Source: Roridomyces roridus (lineage: Eukaryota; Basidiomycota; Agaricomycetes; Agaricales; Mycenaceae). From it: DNA of 64,000 nt. The number at the start of each line of letters is the position of its first letter. Position 1 is the stretch's first letter. Location of the stretch: positions 744,001 to 808,000 of the forward strand of contig JARKIF010000007.1 in assembly GCA_029378245.1 (NCBI GenBank). The letters are read 5' to 3'. The translations under genes were made by a program, and so were the position numbers. Below are positions 40,487 through 51,170 of the stretch, piece by piece. The notes under the pieces were generated by a model. It was not told the origin of the DNA. It worked only from the letters and a program-made list of their open reading frames with translations, and did no database searches.

Positions 40487-41233
40487 GTCTCTGGTGTCTG
40501 CGATGTCTCTGTTCTTGATGCTCGCTCCGAGATTGTGCATCGCATTCCTGGTCCAGGAAAGTCAGAAGGAGCTCTTCCTAGTCTGCGCCATCCTTCGCCT
40601 GTGGTGGGAGCATCCCAGAATGAGACCAAATTCGGAACGATAGTGGGTTGTCCGCAGCTGAAGTTGTGTTCCTCGACGTCTGAACTCGACGCCTCAGGTC
40701 TTCAAGACGATGTTGGCAAAGGGCTTGGATGTTGTCCCCATCAATCCGGTGTGTATTTCCGCCTCGAGCGAGGCTTTATGTACTCACAACCTGCAACGCA
40801 GCTTGTCCCCGAATCCCAAGGCGTGCCTTGTCTCTCCTCGCTCTCCGACCTCGTCGACCCTGCTCGGACTGCAATCTCTGTCGTCACTCAGCCGGCCGTG
40901 AGTATTAAATAAATCCGTCCAATCATGTTTCACATTCATCTCTCTCTGGCAGGTGACACTAGATGTCCTGCACCAAGCGCAAGAGCTCGGAATCTTCGCT
41001 GTCTGGCTTCAGGTATGTTAGTAAAGTTGTTTTGGAGCTGTTAAACACCATTTTACCAGCCTGGTGCGGAGGACGCATCTGTATTGGACTTTATCGCCAG
41101 CGCCAACGTTAATGGGTCGATGACGACGTACATCCACTCGATTCCTCCCCGGGAAGGGTTACTGGGGCAGCGCACAGAGTCTCCGTGCGGCAGTTTAGCA
41201 AAGCCAGATATCCTGTCTACCCTGCTAAGCTGA
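40487..41233 (+). CDS. CoA-binding-domain (YccU-like Rossmann) protein
   Basis: The family binds CoA through a Rossmann fold; its reaction is not established. Splice-consistent segments are VVGASQNETKFGTI, then (GTGGGT donor, CTCAG acceptor) VFKTMLAKGLDVVPINP, then LVPESQGVPCLSSLSDLVDP and ARTAISVVTQPA. They continue with VTLDVLHQAQELGIFAVWLQ and PGAEDASVLDFIASANVNG, ending at 41233. The order GAS...K(F)G...G.dVvPiNP...tL..l...Dla.i.V..p..t..vl.qA.elGi.avWlQPGAed is the family pattern. The N-terminus is uncertain: an ATG at 40487 opens a hydrophobic stretch in another frame, and the splice to VVGAS was not resolved. The usual C-terminal end of the domain is replaced by a short unrelated tail (GSMTTYIHSIPPREG), so the 3' part may be altered. 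Confidence 0.62.
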
Positions 41234-41461
41234 TGCATTGTTTTTATCGTATTTTCAATCGAGGGTTTTATATGGTTCACTTTGTCCGCTTCCTGACTCC
41301 AAACCATCACCCTCCTCTGGAATCTCGCCATCTCGAGTGGCTCTCTCCGCCGAACTTACCAAGAGTTTCCGAAATGCGCGACACTTACAAACCCAAGCAC
41401 GTATGGGACAGGTAGTATTAAAGCCTCGCGAAATTCACGCTATCAGTGCCTCAATCCCATG

Positions 41462-42000
41462 ATTTCTCTGGTGTCTGCTATTTCCCTGCTCTTGTTCCAA
41501 CAACACCAAGTTTGGTACTATCGTGGGTTATCCAAGGATCTCCTCTGGTGCGCATGCTCAAGTGAAGTCGTCAGGTCTTTCAAACGATGCTGGACAAGGG
41601 GTTGGACGCAGTGCCCATCAATCCTGTGAGCAATAATTTTTTTCTGCCGCTACCTCCTAAGATTATGCGTAGTTTGTTCCCGAATCCCTGGGCGTATCTT
41701 GCCTCTCTTCGCTCTCCGACCTCCCCAATCCGGCTCAGACCTCAATCTCCATTGTCACCCAACCCTCGGTGAGTCCAACCCACCTCCCATGGTATCTCCA
41801 TACAAACGAAGATCGACTGTCAGGTCACCCTCCACATCCTCCAGCAAGCCCACACCCTCGGAATATTTGCTGCCTGGCAATTTATCGCCAGCATCAACGC
41901 GTCGTACATCCACTCAAATACTACGGTACAACAGACGCCGCCTGTGTGCCACCGGGCACCCCAGATCTCATCTCGACTTTCATGACGGCCGGTTAGTTTC
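41462..42000 (+). pseudogene. Decayed tandem copy of the CoA-binding-domain gene
   Basis: The same blocks recur in order but in shifting frames: TLVSA-like start, NTKFGTI before a GTGGGT donor, QTMLDKGLDAVPINP, LFPNPWAY/LSSLSDLPNP-like and VTLHILQQAHTLGIFAAW. A segment between the start and NTKFG is deleted, and the WLQPGAE motif is lost (AAWQFIASIN). It lies about 230 bp behind the better copy in the same orientation, indicating tandem duplication followed by decay. Confidence 0.65.
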
Positions 42001-42094
42001 CTGTGTGAAGGGTGTTCGATTAGCGGACCTAACATAGATTACCTGTATGCACTATATCTACTTTCTATAAGTCTAGGCTGCTCGCTCTAGTCAT

Positions 42095-44508
42095 TTACTT
42101 TTTGACGCCCTGCTTCCCCTTCATGGACCGCATACGTTTGTTCATGTCAAGCTCTGTCTTGCGCAGACGTACACTCTTGGGCGTGATCTCGACCATCTCG
42201 TCGTCGGCCATGTACGCGATACTCTCCTGCTCTCAGGGTCAGAAATCAAAGCAACAAGGCAGAAGGAAAGAACACACCTCCATGTTCATGACCTTCGGGC
42301 TCGCAATGACGAGTTTCTCATCAGCACCGGCCGCCCGGACAGTTGGTGAGCTGCTTCTTGAGGCACGGGTTGACGTATAGATCAAGCGCTTTGGACGATT
42401 CGCCGATGACCATGCCCGCATACACTTTGATGGCGCATCAGAACAAACAGTGGCAATGGAAATAAAACAGAGAACGTACCCTGTGTCCCCGGAGGGATGA
42501 ACATGACCCCACGAGCCTGAAGCGGGGCGATAGCATACGCGGATGCCTCTCCCTGGGCCATCGAGATCAAACTGCCATTCCGCCCCGTCTCGATCGCGCC
42601 CTTGTACGGCTCGTACGCCTTGAAGGTATGGTTGAGGGTCCCCTGCCATGGACGTCGTTCCCGAATTCCCCAGCCATATACCCAATAAGCCCACGGGCAG
42701 GAACATCCATCTCGATCCGCACCCACCCGCCTGAGCCAGCCGAGTCGCCCTCTGCACCCGCCGTAGCACCTGCACCAACATCCTCATCCACCACATCATA
42801 ACTACGCATGTCCCCTTTGCGCTGCGTCAACTTCTGGACCACCCCACCGGCATACTCCTCCCGCACAACAATGGTACACTCCTCCACAGGCTCGAGCATT
42901 TCACCCGTGTCCTCGTCTTTTCGGAGCACAGCTTTTGGCGGGCCAACGAGCATCTCGAAGCCCTCACGTCGTAGCGTCTCAAGGAGGATGCCAAGATGCA
43001 AAACACCACGTCCGCGTACCTCGACCGAGTCAGAAGTGGGGCCGGGCAGGACGGAGAGCGCAACGTCTGTGAGGGCCTCGCGGTAGATACGCTCCTTGAG
43101 CATCTGGGAGGTGAGTTTCGTGCCTTCTGTGCCAGCGAGAGGAGAAGAGTTGGCGTGCATGACGACGGAGATGGTCGGCGGGTCGATTGGGGTGGACTGT
43201 GCATGTGCAAGTCAACAGCTGGCTTTGAAGGATGCTAGGAGACTCACGGGTAAAGGCTGAGGACCGCCCTCGGCCCAGTATTTCTCGTCCGCTGAGCACA
43301 AGGTTACGTTGACACCTCCGCCTTTGATCCCGGCAATACTGATAATTTCGCCCGCGCCAGCCTCCTCGCGTTCAACGCGTTCCATACCCTATGGATAAGC
43401 TCAGTTTGGCTCCGTAAGTAGAGAATGAAACCTACAACTCGGACGTAAATCTTCTTGACACGGCCTTCGCCAACCTTGTTGCCCTGGGTGTCGATGGCAG
43501 TGACTGCGTCTCCCGGACGGAGAACCCCAGAATGCACACGGCCCAGATAGAGTGTCCCGACGTACGGATCTGAGAAATAGTGAATTAATGGGCTCATACA
43601 GCCAGAAAAACGTACCGCTCTCAATTTGAATCGTGATCATAGAGAACGGGTCTGTATCCTTCCTGGCCAACTTGGGCGGGGGGCAATGTTCCAAGATCAT
43701 GTCAAAGAGTGGCTTCATCCCGGTTTGCGACGAGACAGCGGTGGTATCCTGCTTCGGTATCGCGTCTTGGTCGGTCACCGCCCAGCCCTGCTTCGCACTG
43801 GCATACAGAACGGGGTAATCCATCTGCTCGTCGGACGCGCCTAGTGTTGCGAAAAGATCGAACAGGTCGGACTCGACTTGAATGATACGGGAGGTCGGCC
43901 GGTCAGACTTGTTCAGGATGACGAGAGGCTTCAATCCTCGAGCAAGGGCTTTAGAAAGGACGAAGCGCGTCTGCGTCATGGGACCTTCCGTCGCGTCCAC
44001 TACGAGCGCCACGCCGTCCACCATGCTGAGGATACGTTCGACCTCTCCACCGAAATCCGCGTGTCCGGGCGTGTCGACGATGTTGATTAGGTGGGTGCCA
44101 GCTTCCTTGGTAGGGGTGTAGAAAACGGAGGTGCATTTTGAGAGAATGGTGATTCCGCGCTCGCGCTCCAGGTCGTTCGAGTCCATGACGCGGTCAGTGT
44201 GGTTTTCTGCCGTGCCATCCCCTCCCGCGGCTGCTGCAGTAGTGGAACCCCCAAGCGGCTTCAGTGTACCAGACTGGCGCAGCAGTTGGTCGACGAGGGT
44301 GGTTTTTCCGTGATCGACTAGTCAAGAGTTGAGTACCAGGAAAGAAATGAGTGCTCTGTCGCGCACCATGTGCAATGATAGCAATGTTGCGCATTTTTTC
44401 CATGGGCATGAGCTCAGCGGCATTGTAACGAGTGGAGGAGAAGCATCTTGAGGATGTTCTAAACGCTGGCTTGATCGCTATGCGACGAAAAACTGCACAT
44501 AGGTTCAT
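42095..44508 (-). CDS. Mitochondrial BipA/TypA-type translational GTPase, with two frame breaks
   Basis: BipA/TypA is a ribosome-associated GTPase; the Arg/Ser-rich N-terminus ([20 protein letters not shown]) suggests mitochondrial import. Exons are 44367-44508, 43616-44317, 43436-43569, 43248-43388, 42480-43196, 42278-42424 and 42095-42226. G motifs are clear: [27 protein letters not shown] and NKSDRP. The family-specific [12 protein letters not shown] and the C-terminal [21 protein letters not shown] are present, ending KGKQGVKK. A base is missing at about 42650 (CATGG-CAGGGG) and one T is extra at about 42340 (AAC-T-GTCCGG). The shifts cancel overall, but the stretch between them is read in the wrong frame and meets a stop. 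Total length would otherwise be about 704 residues. It is either a recent pseudogene or a consensus error. Confidence 0.75.
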
Positions 44509-45062
44509 AAGATGTGGAACACGACCTCGAGGGCCGGAAAAGCTTGCATGAACATTAGTTGGGAATCCACTCGCGTTGAGATGGGACAAACTTATGCCCA
44601 GAGGTATGTGGCGGAGTGAAAGCCGTGGGGATTTTGATCCGGTTCCCACGGACCGGGAAGACAGACCCAAGACAGACCACTTGGAGGTTGGCTCTCTTGT
44701 CTTCGGTGTTTCGTCGATGTTCCTTGGATTTACACAGACTCTTACGCTGGTCACTCCTATCCCATCGATCCTATCTGTGTTATGTAGCGGCGTCAGCGCT
44801 TCAGCTTTGCTACAGCTCGGACATGCATTCTCTGAGCCCCTATTATATCGCTCTCTCTCCTGTTGCACCCAGGAAAACACTCATGCTCTCCACACCGACC
44901 CTCGACGCCCTCAATTCGCACTGACGCAAGGCTAGTGTCGAACCACGGTTGGGATCTTTCGGACCATGTCCATTTGGACGAAAATTCAAAGGGCGAGATT
45001 CGTGTTCGCCGGGACCGATCCCCAGAGAGGCGCGTTCAGACAAATAACCGGTCAGTGGACCC
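44509..45062. other. Intergenic region between divergent genes
   Basis: It must contain the BipA promoter and that of the coiled-coil copy. An ATG at 44966 opens a frame rich in basic residues (MSIWTKIQRARFVFAGTDPQ) that might be the first exon of the following gene, but no phase-consistent junction was found. Confidence 0.35.
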
Positions 45063-46121
45063 GTCGTTTTATCGTGTCTTCATGTCGTCTCAACGCTCTG
45101 CGATAGGCTGCACTCATTGGAAGAAAAGATCCAGGCCCTCAGTGAACGCTTCGACAACAAGTTGGCCGAGGCAAATTCACAGTTAGTCACACAAATAGGC
45201 GCACAGTTTGCCGCGCAGTCAGCGCAGATGAGAGTGGTTTGGGAAGAGCACCACGCAAAGATGAAGGAGGCGACGAGTCGCCGACGACTGCACAGTTGGC
45301 GCAAATGAACGCGGCATGGGAAGAGCACCACGCAAAGATGCAAGAGGCGATCAACGCTGGACAGGCGGCGACATCTCTGAACATAATCCTGGCTCGGCGG
45401 GCGGCTCCGCTCGCTCGGAAGGTGGACAACGGTGCCAAGGTGGGAATCGTTCTGGAGCGGATGATTCAGCGCAGCATCAAGGAATCGGAGCAACGCATTC
45501 AAGAGCTGCAATTAATCGAGCAGTATGAGGTCGTCGACCAAGCGCTGAGCTGTACGTTCTTTCCTTCACCTCTGTTGGATTGTTCATTGATTACAGTCCA
45601 GTTTTCAATGACATGCTCTTCTGGAATCTCGGGGCATATGCGGAGATGGTGAAAGCCACTGGCTTCACGTACAGTAAGTTACCCAACTATCTGGCATGGA
45701 GCGCTGACTATTCGCAGTTTCAAGGATACTTTGTTATGTGCCAGGAAAGAATGCGCATCTGGACTACGTTTACGAGTTTGTCTATGCCTTTCCTGACGCC
45801 AGCGCAGTGGGAACTTCTCCATGAACTTGAGGAAGCTGCGCGCCACCCTTCCTTCTGAATGGCGCCCCCTCCAGCACCCCACCGCATACCGAAATGAGGC
45901 TGCATATTGGCTCTCGCACATGTTGCCGGGGTTCTGGTATTTCTCGCATGTCTACGCCCCCTTCGTCAGTCAACTGCCCCAAAGAGCCGGCAACCAGAGT
46001 GGTGAGTGACCGATATCCTCTTATGCTGGCTCTCTGATACACCATGTCACCAGAACTAGAAAAAGAGCAGAGTCGTATCAAGGAGCTGCGCCAGAATTTA
46101 GCGCTTTTGCGAGGGGATTAA
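45063..46121 (+). pseudogene. Coiled-coil protein copy, frame-disrupted
   Basis: This is a diverged relative of the gene at 37425-38375. Segments in the same order are LHSLEEKIQALSERFDNKL, two copies of a WEEHHAKM-containing unit (about 45238-45265 and 45318-45345), QYEVVDQALS, FFNDMLFWNLGAYAEMVK, NAHLDYVYEFVYAFPDA, AQWELLHEL, RKLRATLPSEWRPL and a final helix (ELEKEQSRIKELRQNLALLR) ending at 46121. Introns with good signals sit at the same places. The frame changes between the two WEEHHAKM units, after FPDAS and again after LLHEL, with no intron to explain it. The start is unresolved. It is most likely a pseudogene. Confidence 0.6.
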
Positions 46122-46333
46122 AGTACCAAAACCCAAGTCGCAGAATAGTTTTTGAATTCATTTGCATTGGGACATATTTGGACATGCACAAATTTCGCAG
46201 CGAGCCGTCCAATGATGGTATCAATGATGGACATCAACCTTGCTTTAACCCAACTCCATTCATCCCAAATATTCCTGTCCCTGAAGCAAGCTGTTGGTCT
46301 CAATGACACGACGCCTTTAATTACGCACTACCA

Positions 46334-47948
46334 ATGCTCCCCACGCTATCCGAAGACAACGTGCGGTCCATCTTCCAATTTTGCGACGTGAGGACCGTGC
46401 TTGCGGTGGGCAGGGTGAGTCCAGTTCACCGAATCTCTAACTGCTTATTTATTCAGTTATGAAGACGAACAAAAGTTTACACCGTCTCACACGAGACAAG
46501 TTGGTTTGGATCTACTTGGTGGATAATCTGCGTCGCAAAGGGTTCGTCGACTTGAGACTCTCGGAAATTCAGTCTCTCTCCTCCGAGGCCCTCGTAGACC
46601 TTGTGAAGCGTATGGTGGTTGGACCGGCCAGTTGGACTCCTCCAAAACGTCTCCCCTTCCTTTCACGCCTGCTCTGGGGATCTCCCGGTGTGCCTCCCCC
46701 GCCTCCTGCTCAGATATGCCGCCAGTTTGTCGTCCATGCACCAGGGATCACACCGTCCCGGACAAAATTGCTGCCCGGAGGAGAATATGTGTTGTTGACC
46801 ACTTATCACACTTTAGAATGCTGGAGCGTACGGGAAGACCGACTGATTTGGGCGCACCAAAAGGTTGACCCAGATAGCGTGATTATCGACTTTGCCGCCG
46901 ATATGCAGGGCGGAAATGCGGTCAATCTTATCCTCTATGAGCGACCAGGTGCGATTACCGATGGCCGTCGAGACAGGTGCGGCTCACATTGGCAGCGTTC
47001 TGTTCGTATGCTTGACGCATTTAAAGAATTATCCAAGTCCTCCACCTTGACTTGCAGACAGGAATCTCGGCCTCCCAGTCTAAGGAACACGTACCGCGAT
47101 CCACTTCTCGCATTCCCGCTTCAAAGTATACATCTGCGGGGATCTCGCCTGCGTCTGGACCGAATCATTCGACAGTCGATTTACGCCATGGTTCTATTCG
47201 TGCATCTTGCTGCACTGGCCAACCAACGCGCAAATCACCTTGACGGCGAATGAGTCCGTCAGTCCGCTTCATCCTCCCTGGTTATCTCTCAATAATTCAT
47301 CGAACAGAATTCGCGATTTCTTGTTACCCTCCTACCGGAGCATATCGTTTTCGTGGAGCCCCATGCCGATAGAAAGACCTTTTTGGGTCTCATCCCTAAC
47401 TCCGTCTTGGCGCCTCACTGGAAACCATGCACTCCCATCTGTCGACCAACTGGCAGGACGCCGTTTGCAGCATTCAAGAGCTACCCTGCATACGTGTCTT
47501 GATCAAAGTTGGTCTGCTGCACTCCCGACAGTCATCTGAGTTGGCCAGTTCAACTTTGTACGCCCACGAAAGCCCGCTGGAGGACGGCATGTATCGGATT
47601 TGGATCTGTACATGGGGTTTCACCGCGATTCATGGGCAGCGTCTCTTGCGCTCCAGTATCTACCGGTATAATTTGCTCATCCCCGCTGGGGACATTTCAC
47701 CAGAAATAAGGCGTGGACCGAGTAGAACATGGGGCTTCAACGTCAACGGGGCTGGAACGGGTTATGGGTCCTTCTCCGAACACTTTGTTATACAGCAGAC
47801 GGTTACGCGCTGCAAGGTGTTCTGTGCGCAGGAGGAATCTCAAGGCGTAGAGTTTGATTTCGATGGGACTGACCCGTATACATCGACGTACAGCGGAGCT
47901 ATTACTTATACGTCGGACGACTCTGTAGTAGTCGCGTACTTTTCTTGA
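46334..47948 (+). pseudogene. F-box protein of the second type, frame-disrupted copy
   Basis: This is a relative of 38450-40104. Exon 46334-46414 encodes MLPTLSEDNVRSIFQFCDVR and TVLAVGR. A 50-nt intron ending TTATGAAG leads to TNKSLHRLTRDKLVWIYLVD, and the frame stays open through GGEYVLLTTYHTLECW and DFAADMQGGNAVNLIL. A block matching the next exon (VLHLDLQTGIS) is followed by a frame break before RFKVYICGDLACVWTESF. Further breaks precede the last open part (LYAHESPLEDGMYRIWICTW to SDDSVVVAYFS, ending 47948). The conserved pieces in the right order show a once-spliced gene; at least two frame breaks suggest loss of function. Confidence 0.6.
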
Positions 47949-48000
47949 TAGCGTGTCGCAAGCGTGTCGTCACTGATTGCCACTTCTTCTCTGAGTCTGC

Positions 48001-50971
48001 ATGAACCACAAGCACATTCCACAGCCGCCTCACAGTGCCGGACGAAGCTTCCAAGGTTTCCGGCGGAGAATCGACCCAGCCCAATTACCCTCCCCCACAG
48101 AGCTCATCGAGTTTGACCGGCACCAATGGGAGGACGCTCAGCATCAGACTCTCCCCGGGAGCCATGTCCCATTTTCCACCTCTGATTTCGTTAGCCTCGA
48201 CCAAGGTCGGTCGGATATACGCGTCTTGCAATGCCGCTCGAGCTAATCGCGTCAAAGGCAACTCGTCGCCAAAATTCGTGCGCATGACGACGTGGAATAT
48301 CCCCTACACCTCTCGACTCGCGAAAGACTGTTCGATACCCCTGGCAGCCGTCTTTCAGCCCTTCGCAGATCTGGACCCACGCGAGGAACCCGTCCCCCTC
48401 GTCGATCTGGGACCGAACCACGGCCCCGAGCGCTGTGAGGGCTGCCGTGCATACATAAATCCGTGGTGCACGTGGGTCCGCGGTGGAAATGCCTGGAAGT
48501 GCAATCTCTGTGAACACGAAACGGAAGGTGCGAGAACTCAAAACCAACGTGTTGAATGGAACGTTCTTCACGTCCCTTCCGATAGTGTCTTCGGCGTACT
48601 TTTGCAATCTCGACGGCAACGGCCGACGTCTGGACCACGACCAAAGGCCGGAATTGACCCACGGGACGGTCGACTTTGCCGTGCCCTCGGAATACTGGGC
48701 TCACACATACCCCTCCACGCATCATAATGCCATATTTTCTCCGCAGGAGCCGCCACCTACCGGCACTCGACAGCCTTTGCCTATGAATTTCGTGTTCGCA
48801 TTCGACTGTGTCCAGCGAAGCTCTACACTCGGGTGCTCTGCACACGGCATGCTCTGCCCTGCGAGACGTCTTATTCGGCGAAAACGCGTGCTTTCCACCG
48901 CAGAGTGAGATCGCCATCCTCACTTTCGATGTAACATTGCATTTTTACGACCTTTCGGTGCGCCTTGTTATCCTGTTCGATTGTTCTGCACTCATATGCA
49001 CCGTCCCAGTCAGATCTCGTCCCGATGCTTGTTTTACCGGATATTGACGAGGTCTTTCTTCCGTTGCGGAGCGGCCTTTTCGTTAGGCCTGCCGAACGAC
49101 AAGCTGCCATCGAGGGTCTCTTGAGTGCCCTTCCGGAGCGTTTCGAGAATATTTCATACACAGATGCTGCACTGGGCTCTGTGGTCATTGCTAGTCTCGC
49201 CGCTCTGGCCGGTCGGGGTGGCCAGGTTGTCGTATTCCAGAGCATCATGCCCAAAATCGGACCCGGTGCATTGTCCGGAGACGCTAAAGAGGCGGATCTC
49301 TACGATACATCGAAGGAGACGACATTGTACGCTCCGCGAGATAATACGTGGCGAGATATCGGGGCCCTGTGCGCCGAGGAGGGTATTGGCGTCAGTATGT
49401 TTCTCACAATGAGCCAATACATCGATGTGGGCTCTATCGGTGCGATCCAGTATCTTTTACCGTCCGCGCGCTTGACGATACTTCAGGTGCCCGTTGCCTC
49501 TATAACGGGCGGGGAACTGTTCTTTCACCCTCGCTTTAGCCCAGCACGCTGACGGCGCCGTTCTACACTCTCAGCTTCGACGCCTCGTGCGAAGGACAAC
49601 GGGGTACAACTGTACGATGCGCGTCCGCTCTTCCAATGGTCTTGTCAGTTTTCTCGTCCCGCAAACTACTGTTCTCACTTTATGCCAGGGATCCGAATAT
49701 CCGAGTATTGTGGCAATTTCCATCCACGGGGACCCACGGATTTGGATTTTGGCGTCCTAGACGCAGACAAGGCTGTATCCGTTACATTGCAGGTCGCAGG
49801 CAACCTCAACGTGCGAGCCTATGCGTTTTTGCAGTCGGCCGTACTCTATACGACCGTCGATGGTCTGCGGAGGGTGCGGACATTTAACCTTGCGTTGCCT
49901 ATCGTCGAACTGGCGTTCAATGTGTTTCGCTTGGCGGACTTGGACACGACGGTGTATCATCTTGCTCGAGAAGGTTGGTTAATTTGTATCATCTGTTTTC
50001 CAGTACTGATCTGTGCTTTTAGCCGTCACCAAAATGACTTCAGAGAAGTTGGCCAATATTCGTGATGATCTGACAGAGAACTGTTCTGCGATACTGCTCG
50101 CGTACCGGAACAAATGCTCCAACGCCTCCTCAATAGACCAGTTGATCCTTCCGGACGCGTTCAGGTCCTTGCCCATATTCACTCTGGCCATGACCAAATC
50201 CAAATGCTTGCGAGGTGCATGCCATATCCTTTCCCTCCACTTGGGCTTATGCCTTGGCAGCAGCTCGCAACGTCTCGTCCGACGTACGCAACTACTACGC
50301 GCACCGGATGCTCTCTATGAGCGTACGGAGTCTCTCGCACCTTCTCTACCCCCGGCTTCTCGCGTTGCATGATTTGTCGCCCATTCGGGCATGCCAGACC
50401 CGACAACGGGGCGTATCGTGCTGCCGGATATCATGCGGGACAGTCATCTATACATGGAAGGGCACGGCGTGTATCTCATCGGTACTCGTAATCCCTTGTT
50501 CTGGGTTTTGTCGCTGACCGAGTGCCTAGACAACGGCGAGACGATGGTCATGTGGATCGGCGGGAGCGTCTCGCCTCAGCTCCTACTCGATTTGTTTGGC
50601 GTAGACGATATAATGGCGCTCGACTCGCAGATGGTTTGTGGCTTTGATCCATTTTATCCTCGGGTTCTGATACGACCCCTAGAATGAGCTTCCGCGGCTG
50701 GAGACGCACATCTCCGCTCAAGTGCATAACATCCTTGCGTATCGGAGAGGACCAGCGCGGTGGTCGCATACCCAAGTTTCATATTGCTCGACAAAATATG
50801 GATGGAGCGGAGCTCGAGTTTAGTGATATGCTGGTGGAGGACCAGAATACCGGCGCGATGGCGTACACCGATTGTATGCTGTTCTCGTCGACATTTCGTC
50901 GTTTGCTTACCTCGTTCTCAGATTTGTCTTTTGTACACAATCAGATCAAACAAGTCGTGAGTGGGATCTAG
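48001..50971 (+). pseudogene. Sec24 (COPII coat) copy with several single-base frame breaks
   Basis: Sec24 selects cargo in COPII vesicles at the ER. Domains appear in order: PRPPHSAG-like leader and [12 protein letters not shown], zinc-finger ([25 protein letters not shown]), trunk ([37 protein letters not shown]), beta-barrel (SEYCGNFHPRGPTDLDFGVL, ALLYTTVDG-like), helical domain (LTENCSAILLAYRNKC, LILPDAFRSLPIFTLAM) and gelsolin-like end ([32 protein letters not shown]). At least nine introns have good signals and phases. Frames break at about 48803 (extra T in TTCGAC-T-GTG), 49550 (extra T in GCACGC-T-GAC), about 50388 and about 50745. The Gln/Pro-rich N-terminus usual for Sec24 is missing. 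It is a pseudogene or an error-laden consensus; a working copy is expected elsewhere. Confidence 0.78.
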
Positions 50972-51170
50972 TTGCATTCCCTGGTCGTTGCTGACTTGCT
51001 TTAGTACCGGGAAGGGGGAACATTGGGCGGCGGGGTGTCTCTTCGCGGCTCAATTTGGTAACATCGCTTGTAGATTTAGAAGGAATAGAGTTGGGGTCAT
51101 TTTGGTGCAGGCGGATTCGTGACCTGAACGTGAACGACTTTCTCAGAGGCCAGAATATGATTACAATTTA
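50972..51170. other. Short intergenic region between convergent genes
   Basis: It lies between the ends of the Sec24 copy and F-box-like gene D. Nothing was recognised. Confidence 0.4.
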
